From: Bacillota bacterium | Lineage (GTDB): Bacteria > Bacillota > UBA994 > UBA5500 | Assembly (NCBI GenBank): GCA_023436245.1 | Contig: JAEZJZ010000030.1 | Location: 1-64,000 of the forward strand | Direction of reading: 5' to 3' | Length of the DNA stretch: 64,000 nucleotides | Shown here: positions 51,756-60,812 of the stretch, piece by piece | How positions within the stretch are numbered: position 1 is the first letter of the stretch | Layout: every line of letters begins with the position of its first letter | Notes under the pieces: generated by a model | What the model saw: only the letters and a program-made list of their open reading frames with translations | Database searches by the model: none | What the model was told of the DNA's origin: nothing | Program-made: the position numbers and the translations under genes

Positions 51756-53204
51756 CTAAACGCCCTCACCCAGGTCGTTCTGAAACTTGGCCACCAGATG
51801 CACCTGCCAATCGGAGACCGGCTGCAGGCGCCCGAAAAAGAAGCGGAGAGTGGCCGGCTCCTCAGTGAAGACTAGCCCTTCCACCATCTGTCGATTCTCA
51901 AATAGCCAAACGACGCGGTCGATGGCGTACTTCACCTGGGAGAGCGTGAAGACGCGTCGCGGCAGGGCCAGTCTCACCAACTCCAAAGCAGAGAAGACCT
52001 CATCTCCGGCGGGAGTGCGTTGCTCAGACAGGGTACCGCGTTCCATGCCGCGAATGCCGCCTGCTAAGTAGAGCGCCGCGGCCAGCGCCCCGGCCGGGTA
52101 CTGGCCTTGCGGTACGTGAGGCAAGAAGGCGCTGGCATCGAGATGACAGCCCAGCCCTCCAGCCGGCGTGACCACAGGCACGCCCTGCGCCTGCAGCTGC
52201 TCCACCATGTAGCGAATGAACTCGGGCCCCTGGCTGATCATGTCTTCATCCATCGTCTCCTCCAAGCCGACCGTCATCGCTTCCATCTCGCGCACTGACA
52301 TCCCGCCATAGGTGAGGAAGCCTTCGAAGAGTGGAATCATCTCGCGCAGCTGCAGGAAGGTCTGCTCGTCTCGCAGGCAGATGCCGCCGCCGCGGGCACA
52401 GCCCAGCTTGCGACCCGAGAAGTAGAGGATGTCGCAGAGGTCGGCAATCTGGCGTGTGATCTCGCGAATGCTCAAATAGGCGCAGCCGGCTTCCCGCTGC
52501 TTGATGAAGTAGAGGTTGTCGGCCAACAGACTGGCATCAAGCACCAGCGTCAGCTGATGCTGGTCACAAACCTGGCGCACTGCGCGCAGGTTCTCCAGCG
52601 AGAAGGGCTGGCCGCCAATCAGGTTACCGCCCGCCTCCATGCGCACGAAAGCGACCTGTTGCCTACCTTCACGTTCAATGAGCGCCTGCAGTGCGGCGAC
52701 GTCAATGTTGCCTTTGAACTGGTGATTGCTGGTCACCTGCAGGCTCTCCGGCAGGAGCAGTTCCTCCACCCACCCTCCGCGCAGGGTGATATGCGCCTTG
52801 GTGGTGGTGAAGTGCACGTTCATCGGCACAACCATACCCGGGCGGACGAACACCTGTGCCAAGAGGTGCTCGCAGGCACGACCCTGATGGGTAGGCAGGA
52901 AGTGCTGGAAGGCAAACAGCTCCTGCAGCTTCTCCTCGAGACGCGTAAAGGTTGAGCTGCCGGCATAGCTGTCGTCAGCCAGCATCATTGCTGCCTGCTG
53001 GCGATCGCTCATGGCATTTACGCCGCTATCGGTGAGCATATCCAGAAAGATGTCGCGATTCTGCAGCAGGAAGGTATTGTTTCCAGCCGCACTGATGGCT
53101 TGCAGCCGCTGCTTCGCCGGCAGCAGCTCTAGCTTCTGCACGATTCGCACCTTGTGCATTTCCAGGGGCAGCGATTCGCCGCTCCAAAAGGTTACTCTAC
53201 TCAT
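51756..53204 (-). CDS. tpl: Beta-eliminating lyase, tyrosine phenol-lyase type
   Basis: A 482-residue PLP enzyme of the tryptophanase/tyrosine phenol-lyase family. AAGNNTFLLQNRDIFLDMLT, TDSGVNAMSD, PTHQGRACEHLL, FTTTKAH, DASLLADNLYF and the PLP site FSGRKLGCARGGG are all in place. The GMERG segment carries the Arg that in TPL recognises the phenol ring, where tryptophanase has Ile, so TPL is the better call. The reaction is tyrosine to phenol, pyruvate and ammonia, and is reversible. ATG 53204 behind AAGGAGGAATCATCC. Transcribed through a T-box leader. Confidence 0.8.
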   Translation of the reverse strand: MSRVTFWSGESLPLEMHKVRIVQKLELLPAKQRLQAISAAGNNTFLLQNRDIFLDMLTDSGVNAMSDRQQAAMMLADDSYAGSSTFTRLEEKLQELFAFQHFLPTHQGRACEHLLAQVFVRPGMVVPMNVHFTTTKAHITLRGGWVEELLLPESLQVTSNHQFKGNIDVAALQALIEREGRQQVAFVRMEAGGNLIGGQPFSLENLRAVRQVCDQHQLTLVLDASLLADNLYFIKQREAGCAYLSIREITRQIADLCDILYFSGRKLGCARGGGICLRDEQTFLQLREMIPLFEGFLTYGGMSVREMEAMTVGLEETMDEDMISQGPEFIRYMVEQLQAQGVPVVTPAGGLGCHLDASAFLPHVPQGQYPAGALAAALYLAGGIRGMERGTLSEQRTPAGDEVFSALELVRLALPRRVFTLSQVKYAIDRVVWLFENRQMVEGLVFTEEPATLRFFFGRLQPVSDWQVHLVAKFQNDLGEGV

Positions 53205-53285
53205 TGGATGATTCCTCCTTCGTTTTTTTACTAGATTGCCAGTAACGTACGGATAGTCGACATCCAATGGAACCACCCCCTTCAT

Positions 53286-53570
53286 GCAAAAACCCCGCCC
53301 TTTGAAAACTCAAAGGGCGGGGTTAACCGCGTTACCACCAATGTTCATCGGCACTTCACAGTGCCAACCTCGTCAAGTACGCTGCCTGCGGCAGTTATAC
53401 CCTAGCGCTGTAACGGGCGCGGGCCCCGGCACGGCCTACTGGGGGGACCCCGTTCAGCCTGCAACTCGCGAGATGTATTCAGAGCCGGCCCCCTCGCACC
53501 TCTCAGCAACCGGTAGCTTTCTGTCAGGTGGCGCTTGGCTCTTACTGGTTCTCGGTCAACGTCTTTGTTA
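53286..53570 (-). ncRNA. T-box leader RNA upstream of tpl
   Basis: On the minus strand, in order: AGTA with helix AGCC/GGCT, apical CAGAAAGCTACCGGTTGCTGAG (53524-53503 region), GCGAGTTG, GAA (53455-53453) followed by candidate specifier CGG (53452-53450), AGTAGG (53440-53435), CCCGTTA, then the T-box sequence TGGTGGTAACGCGG (53340-53327) and a 15-bp perfect terminator (arms 53291-53305 and 53310-53324) plus T5. GAA-specifier-N9-AGTAGG spacing is identical to the leader before tsf. CGG is an Arg codon but one transition from the Trp codon TGG. The specifier call is uncertain. Confidence 0.85.
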
Positions 53571-53576
53571 TTTGGT

Positions 53577-53604
53577 ATTATAGCCGTTCTGGCGTTGCTG
53601 TCAA
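53577..53604 (-). promoter_or_regulatory. Promoter of the tpl T-box transcript
   Basis: Minus strand TTGACA (53604-53599), 16-base spacer, TATAAT (53582-53577): both hexamers match the sigma-A consensus. Confidence 0.85.
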
Positions 53605-53685
53605 CCACCGTTTTCTGACTATTGCACTTGACGTCGATGTGGATATCCAACCGCAAGCCGACTGTAGGGCACCAACAACATTTGG

Positions 53686-54280
53686 ACACAGCGAAGGCAG
53701 CATGCTCACCACAGTCTATGCTGCCAGACATGAGCTGGCGGGCGCGATCCTGCTGGCGGGAGCCAACGAGAGCCTGGCGGAAGCCACGGCACGCCAGCGG
53801 CAACTCGCTTACGCGGAACTGATGAGCCGGCCGGGCCTGAAGGGCTGGCTGTTCCGCAAGTTGCGCGTTGACATCAAGGGTGAGAAACAAGCACAGGGGC
53901 TACTGAACAGAATGGTCGCGTCCAAGGAAGATGTGATCAGGGTCCAGTTCAAGCCTATGAACGCCAAGTGGTTCCGCGAGCACTTCCAGCATGACATCAA
54001 GACCGACTTAGCCAATGTCACCTGCCCCGTGCTGGCGATTACCGGCTCCAGCGATCTGCAGGCCGACCCCGAGCGCTTGCGTGGAATCAAGCAAAGTAAC
54101 ATCCGTTGGCACATCGTGGAGCAGATGAATCACGCTCTGCGTGAGGAGAGCAGTCCCTCGGTGCTCAAGGCGAAGGACTCCTTCCTGGTCTGCGCCACAC
54201 AGCCGGTACACCCGGGGCTGAAGGCGCTGTTGGCGGAGTGGTTGGCCCAGTTCCAAGGTTCCGCGCCGCGTACGGAGTGA
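53686..54280 (+). pseudogene. Alpha/beta hydrolase, 5' truncated
   Basis: The frame becomes recognisable at FGHSEGSMLTTVYAARHEL (nucleophile elbow) and continues to LAITGSSDLQADP (acid region) and EQMNHALREE (catalytic His), the C-terminal two thirds of a dienelactone-hydrolase-like enzyme. The first ~120 residues are missing; upstream is the divergent tpl promoter. Probably inactive. Confidence 0.75.
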
Positions 54281-54298
54281 AGCTGCTAGTATCTGAGG

Positions 54299-54335
54299 AC
54301 AGAGGAGAGGCTGGCGACACCAGCCTCTCCTCTGT
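54299..54335. terminator. Bidirectional terminator
   Basis: Sixteen-base perfect stem ACAGAGGAGAGGCTGG / CCAGCCTCTCCTCTGT followed by TTGTC, between the hydrolase remnant and the convergent methyltransferase. Confidence 0.9.
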
Positions 54336-54347
54336 TTGTCTCTGCAG

Positions 54348-55430
54348 CTATCTGCTCTCCAACAGATATGCGTAGATGCTTTGCCATGATCGCTTGGCCC
54401 GGTAGGTCTTGATCCGATCCTTCAGCACCGCCGTTTGGCGCAGTCCGGCGCCGTCGATCAGTCGCTCCAGGTTGATGATCGCCTGACTGCCCGAGTTATC
54501 GGCGTAACCCACAACCACCTGACCGCCCGAGTTAAGGTGGCCGGGGCACTGCTCCAAAAAGCGCCTGATGGTTTGTTGTCCGGGATCGTTGAGTGCCAAC
54601 TCGGCCCGGTTATGCGCCGGAGCCACCACCCAGGGGGCATTGAAGATGATCAGGTCAAACCGCTGGCCGGAGAGCTGCTGAAACAGGTCTCCTGGATCGC
54701 CGATCTGGACGGCGGAAGCGCCAGGCTGCCCCCCGCCTGCCAGCCGCTCGACATTGAGGCGAGTGGTGGCTAACGCTTCAGGCAGGATATCTGAGGCCAT
54801 AATCTGCGGGGCAAGATGCCGCAGAAGCTGCCAGGCAGCAATCGTCAGCACCCCTGACCCACAACCCATGTCCAAGACGCGCGCGTTCACCGGCAGACTG
54901 CAACCGGCTTGGCGGATCGCGCTGCAGACTAGCTGCAGTGTCGGCTCCGATTTCGGCGCCAGCACGTCCGGATGAACCAGCAGGTCGGAGGCAATGGTTG
55001 GCACGACGCAGCGCGTCTCCGACATTCCCGCAATCACCGCGGCCTCCTGTATCGGGATGAGCAGCGGCAAAGGGGGCAAGTCGCGTTCTCCCAGCAATCC
55101 AGCGATATCCAGTCCTGGACCGGCTGAGACCTGCCCAGCGAGCGTGAGCATGCGTTGCCGCAGTTGGCGTGAAGCCAGCTTGCGTCCACGCGCGTCAGAA
55201 GTCCGAGGCAGCAGCTCATACTCACTGTCCAACAACCGGGACACGACTTGCTGAGCTAGTTCCAGGGATCCGTCAAAAACCACGTTGCCACCATTCTTCA
55301 GGTAGCGGCGCGCCTGATTGAGTACATCCTTGTCCATGGCGAACAGGCGAAACTCCCCGCCGGCTGCACCGGAAAACTTCTCTGGCAAACAGGCCGAACC
55401 CAACCGGCTGACATGTACAATCAATGACAT
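54348..55430 (-). CDS. Class I SAM-dependent methyltransferase
   Basis: A 360-residue protein. The C-terminal half is a Rossmann methyltransferase with VLDMGCGSGVLTIAA (SAM loop), MASDILPEALATTRLNVE and LIIFNAPWVV (an NPPY-like catalytic motif, typical of amino or ring-nitrogen methylation). The N-terminal 150 residues are a separate domain, as in RsmC or HemK-type enzymes. ATG 55430 behind AAAGGAGGATGG. Target unknown. Confidence 0.8.
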   Translation of the reverse strand: MSLIVHVSRLGSACLPEKFSGAAGGEFRLFAMDKDVLNQARRYLKNGGNVVFDGSLELAQQVVSRLLDSEYELLPRTSDARGRKLASRQLRQRMLTLAGQVSAGPGLDIAGLLGERDLPPLPLLIPIQEAAVIAGMSETRCVVPTIASDLLVHPDVLAPKSEPTLQLVCSAIRQAGCSLPVNARVLDMGCGSGVLTIAAWQLLRHLAPQIMASDILPEALATTRLNVERLAGGGQPGASAVQIGDPGDLFQQLSGQRFDLIIFNAPWVVAPAHNRAELALNDPGQQTIRRFLEQCPGHLNSGGQVVVGYADNSGSQAIINLERLIDGAGLRQTAVLKDRIKTYRAKRSWQSIYAYLLESR

Positions 55431-55860
55431 TTTCCATCCTCCTTTGTCTTTCCCGCATCGAGCAACTAGGAAAGACAAGGAGGAGGGCGAGCATATCCGG
55501 AAACACAAATAGTCGTCGAAACGATCGTCCCACGACTACAGATGAAACCTAGATTATGGCTTCGGGATCAAGATCAACTAGGGCTGTTCATCGGCTGACT
55601 CTTTCTAGGAGCGCTCACTCTATGCTGCCAACGAGCGCTCACCCCTATTCTAGCACGGGCAGGCGGAGTCAAGCCAGAATAGAACAATGAAAGGGACACT
55701 CCGCCTGGAGTGCCCCTTGTCAAGTCGGTATCATTCCGGGCGGCTGAGTGTGGCCTTTAGTCGCTCGTAGTCGTCTGGAAGACGTAACAGGGCGTGCCTT
55801 GGCAAATAGCACATTCAGACCTCCGAAGATCGCTCGTGAGCCTTTGCGAGGTCATGCCTA
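55431..55860. other. 430-base intergenic region
   Basis: No gene seen. Two copies of the palindrome GAGCGCTC lie at 55609-55616 and 55633-55640 (24 bp apart), upstream of the methyltransferase, and could be operators. A hairpin terminator follows at 55691-55718. Confidence 0.5.
55691..55718. terminator. Terminator hairpin
   Basis: Stem AAGGGACACTCC / GGAGTGCCCCTT with one internal mismatch, loop GCCT; probably ends transcription of the minus-strand receptor remnant. Confidence 0.65.
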
Positions 55861-57245
55861 CTAAATCTTGAACTTGGCCACTAGGGAACTGAGTCGCTCG
55901 GCCATCTCTGCCTGGGCTTGAGCCGTCTTCGACATCTCGTCCAAGGCTTGGGTCGTTTCCGAGACATTATTGCTGATCTCCTGGGAGGAGGCAGTGGATT
56001 GCTCAACTGCTGCCGCCACGCCTTCGATGGCGATGTTCACCTCAGTGACAGAGGATGATATCTGATCAGCGACCTCCGCAAACTCCTCAACCAGAGTCTT
56101 CACCGCACGCGCATCAGATGCGTATTGATCGCCTGTCTGCACGAGCATCTCATAGTCAGGAGTGACCTTGTCATCGATGAACTGCAGAATCTGCCCCGCA
56201 TTATTCATCAAGCGGTCAACCGTCGCTTTTACCTGTGCAATCACGCGCTGAATACCGCTCGCCGTTTCGGCTGAGTTCTGGGCCAGCTTTCGCACTTCCT
56301 CGGCGACCACGGCAAATCCACGGCCTTGTTCCCCTGCCCGAGCCGCTTCGATCGCGGCGTTCAGCGCCAGCAGGTTGGTCTGCGACGCAATGCTGGTGAT
56401 CACGTCGGCCATAGCAGCTATCTCCTCGACCACTTTCGCCTCCTCGATAGCCTGCCTGATACCGATCTGCTTGTCCTGATACACTTGCAGCGCTGTCTCT
56501 TTGGAGGCTTGCGCATGTTGCATCATTTGGGAAGCACGCTGTTCGATCTCGCCGGCAGTAGCGCGTCCATCGACAGTCCGAGCCGCCAATTGCTTAGCCA
56601 GATTGAGTATGCCCGCCCCGGCCGCGGCGACCTCTTCCGTGGCCGCGCTATTCTCCTCCATGCCTGCGGCGATCTGCAGGACAGCGTCATCAATGTGCTC
56701 GCTCTGTGCGCTCGCTTCTTGCACGGTTGCGGATAGTTGCGGCCCGCGCCAGTCCCCCAATTTCATCACGGCGGCGAGCATACTCCACCGCGACCGAACC
56801 AGTGAAGTCCCCATTGGCAGTGGTGGATTCAAACTGGTGCGAAACTGTCGTAATCGGTCTGGCGATTCCTCGACCAATGAGGACCGTCACTGCGGCAAGA
56901 ATGAGTAGCGCCGCAACGGCAACGATCATTAACGTACTCAGGGTGTGCCTCACCCCTGCCAGTACCTCGGCGGTCGGGACCACGACGGCAAAAGCCCAAG
57001 GGGTCGCTGCTCTACCGATCTGCAGCGGGACAATTACCTTGTGCACTTCCTTGTCGAGACTAGATGATTGGTCTAGGGTGGTGTACGACTCACCAGCCAA
57101 GATGGCAAGGTCAATGCCCACCGCTCCAACCACGCGAGAACCCACCTGGATCGAGTGCCCTGGTATCTTGCGGCTACGAGAGCCTTCCCTGATGTGGAAA
57201 CACATTACATCAGACGATGCAGGAGCCAACGACTCCACTATTGAA
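55861..57245 (-). pseudogene. Methyl-accepting chemotaxis protein, truncated and frameshifted
   Basis: The C-terminal frame (55861-56877) keeps the signalling hairpin ASQTNLLALNAAIEAARAGE and GFAVVAEEVRKLAQNSAE. A second frame (from about 57245) supplies the end of a Cache-like sensor (PWAFAVVVPTAEVLAGV), a transmembrane helix and the start of HAMP (RRDEIGGLARA). The two are out of frame near 56750 and the HAMP-to-signalling linker is shortened, implying an internal deletion; the first part of the sensor is missing. Not functional as a receptor. Confidence 0.8.
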
Positions 57246-57298
57246 TGTTCTAGTAACAACTGCGGGCGGCGGCGCCCGCAAGAGCAGGGAGGGTCATC

Positions 57299-58450
57299 AT
57301 GAACTATCGAGTGCTGGGCAGGACGGGACTCAGGGTCAGTGAGATCAGCATGGGCAGCGAAGGCTTTGAGGGAGCGGGCCTTGATGCGGTGAAGGAAATG
57401 GTGGATACAGCCATTGCCGGCGGCATCAACTACTTCGACTGCTACAACTCCAACCCGGTAATGCGCGACAATCTGGGCAAGGCGTTGCTCGGTCGGAGGG
57501 ACCAGGTAATCATCCAGGGACATATTTGCTCCGCCTTCAAAGACGGGCAATACTATCGCACGCGCGAGATGGACGTGGTGAGAGGAGCGTTCATGGATCT
57601 GCTGACCCGCCTCCAGACCGACTATATCGATGTAGGCATGATTCACTATGTGGACACCGAAGAAGACTACGATGCGGTGATGAGCGGGCCGATCATCGCC
57701 TACGCTCAGGAACTGAAGGCCAAGGGTGCAATTCGACACATAGGCATGAGTTCGCATAACCCCACCGTGGCGCTGCGCGCGGCCGAATCGGGCCTGATTG
57801 ACGTGCTCATGTTCAGCCTTAACCCGGCCTACGATCTGCTCCCGGCTAATGATGACGTCTATGCTTTGTTTGAGGAGAAGACATACGAAAGCGATGCTCT
57901 AGGCGGTATCGACCCGGAGCGAAATCATCTCTACCGCACCTGCGAAACACTGGGCGTGGCGATCACCGTGATGAAAAGCTTTGCAGCGGGCGCCCTACTG
58001 TCAGAAGCAAAATCGCCATTCGCCACGGCGCTGACAACCACACAATGCCTGCACTATGCCTTGAATCGCCCAGGGGTGGCGACGGTGCTGGTGGGGGCGC
58101 GGGATTGCACCGAGATCGAGGCTGCGGTCGCGTATGCCGAGGCCAGCCCTGCGGAAAAAGACTATTCCCTTGCCTTGAGCCAGGCACCGAAGCATTCCTT
58201 CAGCGGCATGTGCATGTACTGCGGACACTGCGCGCCTTGCACCGCCGGCATCGACATCGCGCTGGTCAACAAGTATCTCGATCTGGCGCAGGCGCAGCCA
58301 GAACTGCCCGAAACAGTGCGCGAGCACTATCGGGTGCTGCCGGCCAAAGCCGCCGACTGTGTGGCTTGCGGCATCTGCGAAACGAACTGCCCCTTCGGCG
58401 TGCGCATCGTGGAACGCATGCTGGAAGCTAGAAAAGTGTTCGGAGAGTGA
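57299..58450 (+). CDS. Aldo/keto reductase with C-terminal ferredoxin-like domain
   Basis: A 383-residue protein: AKR barrel (NYRVLGRTGLRVSEISMG, NYFDCYNSNPVMRDNLGKAL, IRHIGMSSHNP) followed by two cluster motifs CMYCGHCAPC and CVACGICETNCPFG for [4Fe-4S] clusters. The family occurs in anaerobes and may couple NAD(P)H chemistry to ferredoxin-type transfer. The catalytic Tyr is in FDCYNSNP. GGAGGGTCATC precedes the ATG. Its last 340 bases are repeated at 61353-61691. Confidence 0.88.
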   Translation: MNYRVLGRTGLRVSEISMGSEGFEGAGLDAVKEMVDTAIAGGINYFDCYNSNPVMRDNLGKALLGRRDQVIIQGHICSAFKDGQYYRTREMDVVRGAFMDLLTRLQTDYIDVGMIHYVDTEEDYDAVMSGPIIAYAQELKAKGAIRHIGMSSHNPTVALRAAESGLIDVLMFSLNPAYDLLPANDDVYALFEEKTYESDALGGIDPERNHLYRTCETLGVAITVMKSFAAGALLSEAKSPFATALTTTQCLHYALNRPGVATVLVGARDCTEIEAAVAYAEASPAEKDYSLALSQAPKHSFSGMCMYCGHCAPCTAGIDIALVNKYLDLAQAQPELPETVREHYRVLPAKAADCVACGICETNCPFGVRIVERMLEARKVFGE

Positions 58451-58515
58451 AGCCAATCCTGCCCCTGAGACGTCTATCCGGTATAGGGGTCGAGGAAATG
58501 AAACAGGGTAGCAGG
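58112..58515 (+). repeat. 404-bp direct repeat, copy 1
   Basis: From GAGATCGAGGCTG in the AKR gene through its stop to the first six codons of a gene reading MKQGSR. It is matched without indels, at over 90 percent by eye, by 61353-61756. Here the reading frame stops after MKQGSRDA, while in copy 2 it continues as an intact gene. Confidence 0.9.
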
Positions 58516-58796
58516 GATGCCTGACCATGGCCAGGCGTCTTCAATTCCAGCAAAAAATCCCATGCGCTTGCGAACTCTCTGGCCCCCTCGCGTAGTTACC
58601 GGTTCTTGGGCTATTCAAAACCCTCTAGAGCGCTTTTCTGTCGCTCCCCTACGCCGCTTCCCCTATCCCATCGCACCGCGCTCTCCGGGCCGCGTAGGAA
58701 TCCGCTATGGCCTTCTCATTTCCACGGCGGCAGTTCCCCATGCGCAAGAAATGGCGACCACATCGCCCTGATCGCCTTAACGAGCCCTCTGAGGCG
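58516..58796. other. Intergenic region after the repeat
   Basis: About 280 bases with no gene, promoter or terminator I can support. Plus-strand open frames here are short, Pro/Arg-rich and without ribosome sites. Confidence 0.5.
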
Positions 58797-59603
58797 CTAC
58801 CGCCTTTCAGGAGGTGCCTCAGCCAGGTTGCTACCATCTAGACCCATTTTGAACAGCCTACCAGCGGGCCCAACCCGAAAGTATACTTCATCGTTATGAA
58901 TGTGAAGGTCGTAAGCAACCCCATCGTATAGCTCCGTCATTTCGGATCCATCTGGCGCCATACGGAAGATATGCCCACCCTTGCCGGGGAGAATGAGAAA
59001 CACCTTGCCTTGACCTAGCTCATACTCAGAAACGATGCCCGGATGAATGATGTCCACTGGCTGGGTCGTTTTGGCCTGAACTCTCTGGAGTGCGTAATCC
59101 AAAGAGACATTGACGAAATAGACCCAGAGTCCGTCTGTCTTCACTCTAATGCAGGATGCGGAAGAGACCAGTTTGGCTTCCGGCTTTCCTAACTCAAGTG
59201 CATACAGAAGGTGATCATTGCTGCTCACGTAATACAAATAGTTGTCGATCGCAACCAGACTCTCTGGATGCTCTGATGTAACGGTTTCCGCCGTACCGAT
59301 GCGATCAGATAGACCGACCCGAACGGTGCTTTGCATGAAGCAATCGTAGTAGTACACCATTCCCAGGGAGACGTGAAGTATACGTGCGTTACCGTTTGTA
59401 AGGATCCTCTTCTCCTTCGTATGAGCGTTTATTGCCGTTAGGACACCTCGATTACCTTTATCTGCGTACACTTTCCAGTCTCCTACACGGAAACTTGCGA
59501 AATCCACTTCTTGCTCCTTGGATCGTAGCCTGGGTTCAAGAAGCAAAAATGCCAGCACTGCTGCCAATGTCAAAAGCAAGATGAGCTTGGTGCTTCTCCG
59601 CAC
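58797..59603 (-). CDS. Membrane-anchored DUF5050-like protein
   Basis: A 268-residue protein with an N-terminal membrane anchor (LILLLTLAAVLAFLLLEP) and repeated beta strands of the DUF5050 type (YLYYVSSNDHLLYALELG, GGHIFRMAPDGSEMTELYDG, GRLFKMGLDGSNL). Probably extracytoplasmic. GTG start 6 bases after the stop of the upstream secreted protein, so co-transcribed. Its base composition is lower in GC than the flanks. Confidence 0.65.
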   Translation of the reverse strand: MRRSTKLILLLTLAAVLAFLLLEPRLRSKEQEVDFASFRVGDWKVYADKGNRGVLTAINAHTKEKRILTNGNARILHVSLGMVYYYDCFMQSTVRVGLSDRIGTAETVTSEHPESLVAIDNYLYYVSSNDHLLYALELGKPEAKLVSSASCIRVKTDGLWVYFVNVSLDYALQRVQAKTTQPVDIIHPGIVSEYELGQGKVFLILPGKGGHIFRMAPDGSEMTELYDGVAYDLHIHNDEVYFRVGPAGRLFKMGLDGSNLAEAPPERR

Positions 59604-59609
59604 GAGAGC

Positions 59610-60542
59610 TCATTTGGGGATGGTGAGGGCGTTGCTTCCCCGTAGCCAATTGTGGTGAACGGTGTTGTACGTCACAGACAGACCAAAGCCAACAAACTGA
59701 GCAGATGAGATGGACGCCGATGCGGATGGTGTAACGGTCTTCCAGTTGTGCTCAAAGTTGGTCTTTACGCGATTTGTGGCCGTACTTCCTTTGTTGATCC
59801 AGCCTGCAATGCGAACCATATCGGTCTTGTACCTGTACATCAAGGGGTTCCACTCATCATGAAGATTGTAGATCTTACCTTGCCAAAAATCGTCCCGCAG
59901 AGTAACAGCGTCTCCTCGAGTGTTCCCTGCGGTACCGTCTGTAAAGCCAGTTTCGTTTCCGTTCTGATCCCATGTCTGGCACTCCATTGATCTCCATCGC
60001 CAGCCATTATCTGATTCAAGCTGTGCTGATACTAGGTCGTATGTATCCCAAAAAACGTCATAGTTATACTGTGGTGTCCAGTCCCAGTACGCGTAATAGT
60101 AGATTGAACCATCTACATCCATTACCGCGTCGGGATATACAGTAAGCTCACTAGACATGGACATGGGCGAGACAACGGAGGATGTGGATTCCTCACCGAA
60201 TACGAATGATTCGCCATCGTACTTCCCGCATTCAACAAGTCCTTCGGACTTCAGGTAGGCCTTGATCTCGGCCAAGCATTCCTTGAGCGTTCTCTGCGCA
60301 TTGAGCTCAGCTGCTTGTTCGTCGAGGGTGACATTGTTCATTTCGGCGGCAAGCCGCATTTCACCAATTCTTTGCAGATGTCTGTCACTGATATCAGCAA
60401 CGTTTGCGTTGATCCTTACCTGCCGGTCGGTTAGGGGTTGCTGAACAACCTGTGTGTTTTGCCCTTGTAGCGCCACCACAGGGTTTGACCCCAATGATAC
60501 TGCGATAATTAGGGCCATCGTTAATGCCAATACCTTTTTCAC
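59610..60542 (-). CDS. Secreted protein of unknown function
   Basis: A 310-residue exported protein: signal peptide (MKKVLALTMALIIAVSLGSN), a helical stretch to about residue 105, then a Trp/Tyr-rich beta domain (IYYYAYWDWTPQYNYDVFWD) and a HNWLRGSNAL end. No family recognised. GTG start behind GGAGGGAATACAG. AT-richer than neighbours and placed inside the segment bounded by the 404-bp repeats, so probably acquired. Confidence 0.65.
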   Translation of the reverse strand: MKKVLALTMALIIAVSLGSNPVVALQGQNTQVVQQPLTDRQVRINANVADISDRHLQRIGEMRLAAEMNNVTLDEQAAELNAQRTLKECLAEIKAYLKSEGLVECGKYDGESFVFGEESTSSVVSPMSMSSELTVYPDAVMDVDGSIYYYAYWDWTPQYNYDVFWDTYDLVSAQLESDNGWRWRSMECQTWDQNGNETGFTDGTAGNTRGDAVTLRDDFWQGKIYNLHDEWNPLMYRYKTDMVRIAGWINKGSTATNRVKTNFEHNWKTVTPSASASISSAQFVGFGLSVTYNTVHHNWLRGSNALTIPK

Positions 60543-60683
60543 CTGTATTCCCTCCGTATTCTTACCATCAGACGTTACGGCCGCATTATGTCCCAGCGCT
60601 CAAGTCACAGTAGCATCCCATTCCTCCTCGCGTTCTGGAATTCGATCGACAATAGTTCTCCTCAGCACGGGCTCATATATACA

Positions 60684-60763
60684 GACACCTATAAGACGAT
60701 TCTGCAACGCCTTTTCTTGCAGCTTATGGATATGTCTTTTGAAACCGAAGCTTTAATCTCAAG
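60684..60763. repeat. Mobile-element flank, copy 1
   Basis: The first 37 bases (60684-60720) are identical to 63180-63216; the following ~40 are related but diverged, both ending in AATCTCAAG. Copy 2 immediately precedes the DUF6431 gene, so this looks like a solo end of the same element type. Confidence 0.85.
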
Positions 60764-60766
60764 AAG

Positions 60767-60793
60767 GGGCGCCTCTCACAAAGAGAGACGCCC
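60767..60793. terminator. Hairpin after the recombinase remnant
   Basis: Stem GGGCGCCTCTC / GAGAGACGCCC with one mismatch, 20 bases after the minus-strand recombinase stop. Confidence 0.6.
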
Positions 60794-60812
60794 ACTTAGC
60801 TCTCCCAGTTCC

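Noticed and set aside
53475..53480. TAC (Tyr) after GAA as the tpl T-box specifier
   Set aside because: Attractive biologically, but it lies 5' of the GAGTTG segment; alignment of the two leaders puts the specifier after the later GAA.
55609..55640. CIRCE-like heat-shock operator
   Set aside because: The two GAGCGCTC palindromes do not match the CIRCE half-sites or spacing.
56690..57757. First 175 codons of the minus-strand receptor frame
   Set aside because: This part is the antisense of the AKR gene and its upstream region; only sequence below about 57245 looks like a receptor.
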